Origin: Bimastos eiseni
Taxonomy: Eukaryota; Annelida; Clitellata; Crassiclitellata; Lumbricidae
NCBI GenBank assembly: GCA_959347315.1
Contig: OY365811.1
Coordinates: 41,835,495-41,899,494 of the forward strand
Direction of reading: 5' to 3'
Length of the DNA stretch: 64,000 nucleotides
This document shows positions 1 through 12,143 of this stretch, one piece after another. Numbering within the stretch: the first letter of the stretch is position 1; every line of letters begins with the position of its first letter. Made by a program: the position numbers and the translations under genes. Below the pieces are notes generated by a model that saw only the letters and a list, made by a program, of their open reading frames with translations, ran no database searches and was not told where the DNA came from.

Positions 1-128
1 TCATCCTCGTTAATATTATTATAATTCTTACCACCAACTATTATCATAATTACGCCCACTACTACTACTAAATCATCATTATTACTCGTAATTCGTATTT
101 GATTAATATTTACTAATTGCGTTCGTAG

Positions 129-3100
129 GAGCAACTGCTAAACATCCCGGGATGGAACTGGCGCAGCCAAGATGGCGGCGACGAGGTGATCTGTATCTCC
201 GAACTCCAGATGGCGTTAATGGCTCAGAACTGCTTGGCTCCAGGCATCGTCACAATGTTCTCCAATCTCATCTGCATGCGATCCGCAGAGGTCAGTTGAC
301 TCAGTTAGTACGCGCGTTTCTTTGTGTGTGTCCGAGAACGTGTGTTTATTTGTATGCATGCTTGTATGTCTGTATATATCTGTAATTTCTTTCCATAGCA
401 TTGCCCAAGTAAAGCGCTATTGATTTCGTGCATACTTATTTAGCTTACTTGTTGTTCCTCTTGACAATGAATAATCCGCTTCATTTACATATTTGGCCCC
501 GCCTTCGTATCATGCGATCCGTTAAGACGCATGGTCGACCGGAGGTACATTTGAGACGGGATTAGAATGATATTAGTTTTGAAGTCTCTATATTATCTGT
601 ATCGAGGCAACATTAATTTTAGAGCCTAAGATAGTTGCGCTTATGTAGAAATTCGGCCTTTAACGCTCGGGAGCAATTACATGTCTCTATAGTGTTGCAT
701 AGGATGTGTGTTTTGTGTAATGAGCCGTAGGACATTGGATGACACGCTGCCATCATTTAGTCAATTGTTAGCGGTAGCGTTTGACTAAATCAGACATCGG
801 CATACTGGCTGCTAGCCCGTGAAAAATCACGGGTTATACTTAATTTTAGCGTTGCCAGAGTAGTAGCTAAGACACTTGGACATTATTTAATAAAAGTTAT
901 AAAACGATCAAGACGAATTATTGTGCGTTACCTCAGTGGCGGCTCCACAGGTGGCCAGAGGGGCCATGGCCCCTCAACTGAGCTTGTGATTCCCACTGCC
1001 CCACTCCAGATTTTTTCCCGATTTACTGTGGAATATAGTGTCCTTTAGATTTTATATTTACTTGCTGAGGCGTGATGAAATTCAGAATAATTTTTTTCTG
1101 GGAATTTTCAAAGGCATAACAAAGTCTGAAATTATTTTTCTGAACATTCTCACAGGATCACTTACTTACGTGCTTAGAATTTTTAGTGATGATAGATGTC
1201 GTTAGGAATCAAGTAATAGAAGAGGTCAGGGAATCAATATAGGCCTAGTTGTCAATCCTTGCTGATGGGACAAAGGATATTAGTCGCAGGATGAGCTTTT
1301 CTTTGTAAATCGATTATTTGCCAACAAGAAATTGAATGAATATCTTCTAGATTGGAAATCAGCAAATCAGCAATCGGATTAGATGCTAAGTAATTGTTAT
1401 GGCTTATTTTAGATTCTCTTAAGTCAAATGTGTCCGAAGTGTTCCCCGATCCAACGGCGAAGGTTTAGAGTCAATAGCTGTAAAACTGTGAAAATGCATC
1501 ACCGAACAGAGGGACACACAGAAACTTCTCTTTATTTAGTGGTGGTTGTTGCAGTTTAACGACACAGTGTGATAGCAAAGATCATTAGCATCGCCCTCCT
1601 CCTTTTTCTAGGCTTGGGACTGGCACTGGCCGAGTACTACTAGCGGCGGAGTTCTCTTCATTTATTATTATTATTATTATTCAACAGTTTAACGACATCT
1701 TATAGCAACACAGGCTGTTGACGTCTTCAGAATTTGTTACATTTCAGTTTAATTTCATATATAGTTTTAATCCTTTATCTTTATGTTGTCTTTCTTTCTT
1801 TAGTCTTTCTGTTTTCTTTCTTTCTTCCTTTTCTGTTGTTATTGATTCCATTTCTGCATGACTGGTTGCTGAGACAGCAATATTCGACATATGGTTGTTG
1901 TAGATATTTCATATCATATAAATGATTATTGCATTTTATTACTACATATATAAACAAACATATTGTATAAATGTATATACATATAATGTACACACATACA
2001 TATGTAAAATTTATTCATTTGGCCATACAGCTCGTTTTTGACCTCGTCGATTTTATTCTCTTATCATTTATAAGATATATATATATATATTTATATTTAT
2101 TTATATATCGCGTCGCGTAATAACGTTTTAAAGGTGTTCCAAAAATTTTTTAACCTGCGTGTGGCTACAGTTTTGATCACTATTACCGTACGTTACAAAC
2201 CTGAGAAAATCCGAAGCGTTACGTTACCTTTAAAATACAGAAAGTTTTGATTAAAAAGTAAGTAGGTGGGTTGTTATTTTTTTGTGTAGTCTTCGGGTCG
2301 CGAGGAATGGAAGAAGCATTACAACTACGGCGCTGGGCACGAAGTCTATTCGCAGGAATTACCTCATCAGTTCTCTGGAATGACCTTCACTGAAGCAGCC
2401 GAGTATGTATGAGCATTCGTCCGCTCGTTCGCTCATTCATTTTCTCTGGCATTCATTCATTCATTCATTCATTCACTCATTAACTCATTCATTTATTCAT
2501 TGATTGATTCATGATTTCGCTGTTTATTTCGTTCTTTCAATCCAATCACTTTCTTATAGTATATAAATTTATTTAATAACATCCTCATTCGTTCAAACAC
2601 TCACTTACTTAATCGCTCAGTAATTCTCTCAATCGCTTGATAATCACTGCCAGTCAAGCGGTCACCTAATCAGTCGTTCATTCGTTGTCAGTCAGTCAGT
2701 CACCAATTCAGCCAATCAGTGACTAATTCAGTTAGTCGATCAGTCAGTCAGTCAGTCAATCTGTCAGTCAGTCAATCAGTCAGTCTATCCGTTAGTCAGT
2801 CAGTCACCCAGCCAGAAGTTAGACATTCATTCGTTCGTACATCCATTCATCCTGTCTTCATCCTACTCCTGTTTCAGAATCTGCTTCAAGGAATTCGATG
2901 TCCTCCTAGTTGCCGTCGAGTGTGACGATGGGCGTGGTCGAACGAAGCTCAGGGTCAATCCGGGTCACAGCCTCGTTCTCACATCAGACCATGTCGGCTT
3001 TTTTATAGCGCAAGACCCTGGCTCAATTAAAAGGTAACTATCAGGTGTAGTCCACTTCTTTCAATCTGCCATCATTGTTTCTTAATGGATTTCAGGCTTC

Positions 3101-3723
3101 TTCTCGATTCTGTTTAGAGAACATCATCAACTTACAATTCTTTTGTAACGTACAAGTACTAGATTTACCAACTTATTTATAGATTTAGAAACACACAATA
3201 TCCTGTTACTTTAGGTTATCATTATGCCTTACTCCATCAGGCCTCAGGATATATTTATAAAAATTTCTAATGTAGCAGTTATAATACTTGAGATTTACAG
3301 AAAACAGATACACAATGATTACTACGCCACTTTTCGCACTCTGAGAGTGTAAATCTCAATTTTTTGTGAAGTTCTGTAAATCACAAGTATTATAACTGCT
3401 ACATTAGATTTCTTGATAAATATAATTGATTTCAAGATAAATATCACACATACTTTACTCGCAAAATTGGCTCTAACATACATATACATACAAATAATGT
3501 CTAGTCTTCATTGTGGATCATTATTCTGTAGTGCTTTTGGTATTGAAGTGTCGGTCAGTTGCAGTTTAACGAGACCGTTTCATTATATAGTTGATCAGCG
3601 TTGTCCCCTTTACACTCCAGACTTGGGACTGGCCCTGCATGAGTAGGCCTACGAGCAATGACCGAGCTTATTGCATCGCACTGTTTGAACTGCACATAAG
3701 CAAATATTATTATTATTTTCCTT

Positions 3724-3754
<31 letters not shown>

Positions 3755-3824
3755 TTATTATTATTATCATTTTCATTATTACTACTACTACTACTATTAT
3801 TATTATTATTATTATTATCATTTT

Positions 3825-3855
<31 letters not shown>

Positions 3856-6800
3856 TATTTTATTATTATTATCTGGGTGGTGGTTTCAGTTTAACGAAGC
3901 TGTGTGATCATTAGCGTCGCCCTCCTCATTTATCCAGGCTTGGGACTAGCACTCTCAGAAAAGTAGCGTAGTAGTCAGTGTGTATCTGTTTTCTGTAAAT
4001 CACAAGTATTATAATTAGGATTGGATGGATGGATGGATCCAGAGCTTAACAACAGTTTTGATAACAGAGGCCGTTGCCATTTACAGAAATTTGATTGGCA
4101 TATAACATCAATACACTGGCAGCTTAACATAAATTATTAAGTTATGTGCTAATGTGTCATTTTGCCTTATGAAGTGTGCGAAAAGTGGGTAGTAATCATT
4201 GTATTTTAATACTTGCCTAAACATTAATTGTGATTGAGTAATATTAAAAGTTTAAAATATAAAATGTATAGCTTTAAAAAGGTGTCTCAGCTAAGACAGT
4301 TTTACTTCTATCTCTATAGAGTGATGAAATATCGTCGCGGTGTAATAACCGACGCCAGATCTTCATCAACAGAGAAAGTTCATCTCATCAAACTCGAGGA
4401 TCTGCCGAAAGTAACAGGTCTGCAGTCAGAGTCAAGTCCCCATAGTCAATACTCACTCATTCATATTTACATTTATATAGCGCCTCCTACAAAAACAAAG
4501 ACCTACCTCCTGAATTTTGTGCCTTCTCGGTTCCTTCACCATCATTTCCCATCATGCGGGATCATCTGTCCCTAGCACCTCTGTCCATCACACCCCGGGC
4601 TTTCCATTCTAAACTGAAAACCCACCTTTTCAAGAACTCTTACCCAGACTCACTACTTGACATCCCACCTGTCAATCCTCGACCAAAGCGACACCCTCCT
4701 TAACAGCTACTCTGCCTCCCTGCTGACTTCCTGGTAACCGAACTCTTACCGCCCACGGACTATCCTCTGGACACCCCTTTGATTTGACGCAGCGCTCGTG
4801 AATAAGCTGGTGCCCTGTGCTTAGCTTTAAAGTGGCGCTTTAGAAATTTGGAGATTACGATCACGATTACTCGGAGGCGCTTCCATCACAACCACGGCGA
4901 TACAAATCAGTCTCAAGCAACTTAAAGCAATTGGCGTGTTACTCTTTGGCAATAGTCATCTATAAGGAAGTGTGTTCCAGGTGGAAGGGCCAACAACTGA
5001 GAAGGTAAGGTGCTGCTTGGTCGAGGTGCTTGCACGAGACACCAGAAGCACGCCTCTATATGAAGAACTAGAAAGTCTCAACCGGATCTTGCCCCAAAGA
5101 TCTGGCTGCCGTATCTGACTGCCGTAATACTTCGGGCTCATTCAACTTCCTCCCTCCGTCCACTTCGCTCGTTCGATCGACTTGACCTCTTGGTTCCTCG
5201 ATCTATGACAGCTATGGCTCAGTCTCGATCCTTTGCTTCGATTGATTCATTCTCCGTGTGTTCGCTCTAAAGTCCTATCTTGCAGTCTCTCATCCTCTTT
5301 CGCCTTTCTCAAAACCTGCTTCTTCTCGTGGGACCTTGTGATCCGTTCACCTTACTAGACACGCTTAACAAATGCTTAAATACAAAACAACATCACGAAA
5401 GTAGGGATACGAGGAGTCGAATATTCCGTAGCACACCTTTTATAAAGCATTTATTCGTAGTATATATATGTTAGTTATTCAACAGAAGACAAGTAAGTGG
5501 GCAGATGTTCTCCTACATAGTCATAAGTAATTTCCACACCTTTTTAAAGCTGTACAATACATCCACTCTGTATCAATTATGTCAGTTCTCGGTCGATAGC
5601 TTATTGCACGGCTTGTGGGCGTCTAACAGGCTACGCGATGAAAGCGGTGCTACATAATTGATTCGAATCCGATAAATTGGAGTGGAGTTCAATTAGATCA
5701 GATGACGTCTGTTGATTACTTGTATAGTTGATTCGGCCAAAGGAAACGTGGACGAAGATCAGTTCGAATATCTTGACGAGTCTTTGGCGACTCGACGTAA
5801 CAGGTTGGTAGCTTAATTACTTTTAAATTGTTTTCCTACGTTTTGTCTCATTTTTAGTATAATTTGCCCCACGGGAATTAACGTGCATTGATTTAAGACA
5901 TTTTGTCTCCAGATTTATTTTTTCGGAGTAGTGTTTAATTTCGACACACATGAAGTCACATGCAAATATAAGTATTGTATTGTATACTCTATTGTATTGC
6001 GAGAGCTTTTTATACCATGCATGCCTTCGTAGATATGCAATCGATTGCTGACCCATCTCTCTGAATTGCTGATGGCCCACAGAGATCTGTTCCGAGCAGA
6101 GAATTCTAAAACCACCTAGGAAAAGATATTCCTAAGCCATATGCAGATACACTACTGACCACTAGGAAGAAAAATCCTTAGCCATAAGCAGAGAAATTTT
6201 GGATCTCTAGGCAGAGATATTTCGGGCCCCTAGGCAGAGAAATCCAGGGCCGATATAGGCAGAGATATCCCGTGTCCGAAGGTAGAGAAATTCCTGACTC
6301 CGAGTCAGAGAAATTCTTGGTCCCTAGGCAGAAAAATCATGGAATCCTAGGCAGAGAAATTCCTGGTGTCTAGGCTGAAAATTAGTGGGCCCCTAGTCAG
6401 AGCAGTCACGTGTCTCTCAGGCGAAAGTATGCGTGTTTTAAAGCAAAAAATACGATAAGTACGATGATATTCAGATCTCTAAAGTTTAAACTGATTGCAG
6501 TAAAGTGTCAGCAATATATTTAATAAGGCATAAATTATTTACTTTGTATGACAGATTATGATATCTGTCACAGATTGATTACGGACCCGATTCGGGCGTC
6601 AAAAAATCCTTTGGCCACTGATCAGTTGCCTCTGCCCTCTCTCTTGTCAGGCATGTTACTATGGCTCACATGACTATCATCTAAATGCCTTCTTTAGTTC
6701 AAAGTTAAACGTCATTCACACTTATTTAGTCCTTTAAAATATGATAGCACCTGACCACATTAATTTACAACTCAGATCAGATCTTACATGTTCATATAAC

Positions 6801-7604
6801 AGTTCTTCTTATCTTGAAATGTTGACGTTATTTAATTTATAATTTAAAAACGACCACATTTTAACCGTATTTTCAAGCGAATGACATCGTTTATGTTCAT
6901 AAAAACATTAATTTATCGATTATTCCTTTTAAAATTATTAAATGTGAAACTTTTATTAGTTGTTCGCATAACAAATTCCTTAAGATGCAAGATGGATGTT
7001 TCAAACAAAGCAACTAGACACCCATGTAATGAAAGGGAGGGATGAAGAGCGATTTATATAGGTTGATGCTTCGTAATTAAAAAGGTTTGCAATTCAATTC
7101 CATTTCAGCAAAAGGTAAATATGCTTTAATTTCTGACACTCTGTAGACGCGTTTGAGGCTGCAGTCAACCCCTAGCGATGAAATACTTATATGCATACTG
7201 GCGTCAATAATTTTTCAAGCAAATGGCGGATCAGTTATTATAATTATTAATATTATTGTTTCTATTATACCTAAGATATTATTTTTATTATACCTAATGA
7301 TGTTGATGATGATGACTTATTATACCTAAGATATTATTATTAAGTTTATTAAGATTATTATTATTATTATTTATTTATTTATTTTTACTGAGAAATTGGG
7401 TTATCTGGAATGGTTACATGTACGTCTCCACCGGTTCAGGCATTAAGAAAGTCCCGCGAAACGCGACTGCATTGAAGCGCTAGATGATAATCGAAAGCCG
7501 CTTTAAAAGATAGCTAACTTCTCGAAGTGTCTCCGGATATACGAGTCAGGTCTGTTACAAAAGGTAAGGCCACATGTGTCTATTTATTATTATTATTATT
7601 ATTA

Positions 7605-7635
<31 letters not shown>

Positions 7636-10600
7636 CATCATCATCATCATCATCAACAACATCAACAACATCATTATCATTGTTAATATTATTATGATAA
7701 TTACTTTTGTTGCTATTATTGTTAGTCATCATCATCGTCGTCGTCGTCATCATCACCGTCCTTAAATAACTCATGACTTCTACCACTAGCACAATAGCCA
7801 TTCTATCACGTTGTCTTCAGCTATCGGATAGGCGACGCTGGAGACGAGAAGGATGAGACCAAAGAGAACGAGGCAGAGACGACAGATGAGAGGTTGGACG
7901 TAACCGGAACGGTCCACTGGTGCCCCACTCACACCGTCAGGGACGTCCTTCTGGTCAGCTACTTTGAAATTCATCGAACTTTCTTGCCTTAAAACGACTA
8001 CTCCATCTACAACTTAAACTGCTCCACCCATTACTAATACTATTACTTCCCCTACTACTAATAATAATAATAACATCCATAGCTAGGACATCACACAGAC
8101 ACATATGCATGTTGTGTTGATTTAAACACCTTCAAAACAACCGTTTCAAATGCTATATATAAAGCATACTTAATCGGTAGTTGTCAACAAAAGTAGATGT
8201 CATATGACGACGTTAAACTGTGGATTAGTCATAATCAGTAGTTAGGCCTAGACGTGATTTGACGTCAAACACATTTAAAAGCACAATGCTCGACGCGAAA
8301 TAATTATAACAACACCACTCTGACAGTGCCAGTCCCAGCCCTGAATAAAGGAGGAGGGCAACGCCGTGATCTTTGTTTTAACAGTGTCGTTAAACAGTAA
8401 TCGTAATCTCCAAATTCTAAAATTACGAAAATTTTCATAACGCCCCTTCAAAGCTACTACTCGGGTGCGCTCCCGATCGGTTAAGAAGAATAGTTTTAAG
8501 ACGAGTATAAAAGGAGTCTGAGTGGACCCTTGGCAACAACTGCAACGCCAACGGGACTGTGTTCCAGAGTGAGGGGCCAAACACTGAGAATGCGCGATGT
8601 AGTAGTTGTAGGGGCTAATGTGACAATGAGTAGGTATCGCTCAATGGAACGGAGAGAGCGGCGAACCGGTGCACTCAAAGTAGAACAGCAGAGGCGACAC
8701 CCAGCGAGCACCGCCAGGTCAAAGCGATGATACGGCATGAGATTTGCTGTTGGAGGGGGAGCCAGTGGACAGAGGTGGCGATCTTGTTTGGCAGATGGGG
8801 GAAAACCCAATGAGGGGTAGGAAATGTGGGGGACACACGTATATTGTGTCCCCTCCGTGCATAAGATGAGGGGACATTTCCCCTCGACCGCCCGCCGGAT
8901 CGCCGCCCCTGCCAGTACAGAACATCCATCATATAGCCCGAGACATGGCTATACAAGAGTGTACATACATTTAAGATGCATGGATCAGTTGTGAATTGTG
9001 TGTGTGTGTGTGTGTGTATGTGTGTGTTTGTGTGTGTGTGTGTGTGTATATATATAATGTAATATATATCTATATATATGTATATATGAGTGTGCTTATT
9101 GTTGTCGTCTTGTATTCAAGCTGTGTTCGTGTTCGATTGACTGTTTGATCATATTGACTTTAACATCATTTTGAATAGCGAGGAAGCGCCTCTGAGTAGC
9201 ATTCCTGAAGGGGCGCTATAGAAATGTTTGCAATAAATAAAATAAATATTCTTGATTTACACACCTTTTGAACTGAAAATGTTTCTGCTATATAATGTAG
9301 ACACCACCCGTGTATAACTCCGCCACTGGTAGTACTCGGCCAGTGCCAGTCCCAAGCCTGGATAAAGGAGCAGGGCGACGCTAATGGTCTTCGCTATCAC
9401 AGTGTCGTTAAACTGCAACAACCACAACCTCCACACTAATAAGCTGTTAGCGCTGCAATATACCAAGCAAATTTCTGTCGACGGCAACGACCTCTGTTGT
9501 CAGAGGCTGTCGTTAATTAAGCCCTGGATCCATCCGTCCATCCACACTGATGCATGAATTTGTCTCCTACTGACATAGGATGAGCTGTCCGTGAGGGATC
9601 ATGACTTTCAGAACCACGTCATCTTCATCCTTCGCTCGGGCAGCGATGGAGACACGGACAGTGGAGCCGCCGGTCTTCTCGGCCTCTGGAGTTTCGTTGC
9701 TCCTCTGAGGGCCAGCTCGCTGGTCCACGACGACCTCAAGGACGTCGTCTTCTACACCGATGTCGGTACTCTCGAAGGTGACTGGAACGACCTTGCCAAC
9801 TTTCCAAGGATCTTCATCTACCAGGTAAGGATATTCTTGGAACTACTTCGAAGAAAAGGCGCTACATCAGCTCTGTATATTATATGTCCATGTAAATTGT
9901 TAAATATATCGGGTTGATGCACATATATATACTTCATATATATATATTTCATATATATATATTTCATACATATGTATTTCATATATGTATTTCATATAAA
10001 TATATGTCCATGTTAACTTATATAATTTTAATTGTACATGTACATATTATATCCACTAATCACCCATTTAATTAAAGGTTTTGAACGATGTCACTAATCA
10101 ATTCGTTAGTTTACCTACCTAGATTAAAGACGTCAATAGACTGTTGAACTTGAAAGAAGGATTGTTTTGATCATTTCTCGTGATAATGTTGCATAAATTT
10201 CTATTGCTACGATTTTGTATATTAGATGCTTCGCAATTGAATGAAGTGTCGGTAATATAGCATCTGCGAACACTGTTTTAAAGGTGTATAATCTTTGCAT
10301 CAAATTTGCGCCATATAATAGGATGATTTTTAATTATCTCAGTTAGACGTCGTTTCACGATATCAGGAGACGACACTACTGAGATGTATATAGTTCGGTC
10401 ACTGAGAAACTTGTAGTAGTTTCATTTTAACGATACTATGTTATATCTAATATCATTAGCGTAGCCCTGCTCCTTTATTCAGGCTTGAGACTGGCACTTT
10501 CAGAGTCCAAGTATGTTGGTTGTTGCAGTTTAGCAACACTGTGTGATAACAAAGATCATTTCTGTCGACGGCAACGGCCTCTGTTGTCACAAGCTGTCGT

Positions 10601-12087
10601 TAAACTCTGGATCCATCCATCCGTGCGCATAATTTTAGAATAAGCATCAGTGTCCAAACTTCTTGGCATTTGAAACAAACATTTTCATGTCATCTGTGAT
10701 ACACATTTCCGGTTAAATGATTTTACGCAAATTCCGCCGCACATGACAATTTCAGTTAGTGCAATATAATACAGCTTATAAATGGCAATGACTGTTAGTG
10801 TTGACATCGAATTATATTGTGTGGTATTAGTAATAGTAGCAGTAATTTCAGTATGCCTACGGCCAAATAAAACCATCTTAAAAGAAACTAAACACGTATA
10901 CAGGCCTATGTTCAATTATAATTTAAATTAATAAATGGTATTATTTATTACTGAATCATTTAAGCATATAGAAAATTCTTTGAAATTTCGCGATGCAACA
11001 TTAGCTTTCTATTTCCGCCTTCAGCGAACCAGATCTGTACACACGGACCTTCGGCTGTTGAATATTCATAAGTGTGCCATGGTCATCGTGACGTCAGTGA
11101 CGGGAGCGTCGCTCATCGACGGAACGTTGGTTGACAAGAGAACCATTTTGACGACGATGAACATTCTTAGCCTTCAGAAACTGGAGGAGAAAATTGGCGC
11201 AATCGGAGGTATAGAAATATCACAAGATATTTAAATGAGTGCTTAATATGTCACCCGAAACGCCGCCCTAGTTTGCATAATTAGGTCAAAAGTGTCACAT
11301 GACTGTTTGGTAGTTTAGAAATTTTAAAGGTATTTCCGAAGAGCTGGTTTCTTGTCTTACTAAGTAAGTTTCCTCAGTCCTTGCTCCAAATTGATGTTAA
11401 ACCATTTTTCCTGATTTTTACGCTTTTTTTGTTATTGTATGTGACATTATTGGTCTACTGTACGTTATTACTCTGAGTAATTTCTTGTCTTTCTCTAACT
11501 AACTAACTATTGTAACTACATAATTTCATAAATAAATTGCATGCACATCACAATTTTTTTTTAATTATTTGAATTAATAAATTATACAAGACACCGAAGG
11601 AAATAAGTGCGCAATTAAAAAATGTAGTAGAAGAAGTGACAAAGTGAAATTATTATCATTTTCCTTGTACATCATCTTTTTTATATTTATATGTTTAAAA
11701 TGCACGACGTTTTTTCGAAACTTTGAGTCCTTTGACCCATAATCTCAACCCATTCGATGTAATGTCCGAATGGGACACAGTGGCATATATTGTTAGATGC
11801 TCTCTTTAGATACCTTTAAAACGTCAAAAGCGTTTTGATAAAAATATAATTCCTCCTCTGAAATCGCTCTTTAAATCTTAAAAACAAACTCCTCCACTGC
11901 TTTCACTCTGGAAGTGATAATCTCAAGCTTGAATATAGAAGAAGGGCGACACCTATCACGCAGTGTCGTCATTCTGAAACTACTTCTAATCCATCGAAAC
12001 ACCTTGATCTAAGGGCTGTATCATATATATATATTGAAAATAATTTCTGATTTCTGTGATCTCAACAAACTTGCCGCCATGAAATGT

Positions 12088-12143
<56 letters not shown>

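Noticed and set aside
6115..6415. CRISPR-like array of spaced repeats
   Set aside because: Repeats are degenerate, spacing is irregular and the genome is animal; it is better explained as subterminal units of a transposon.
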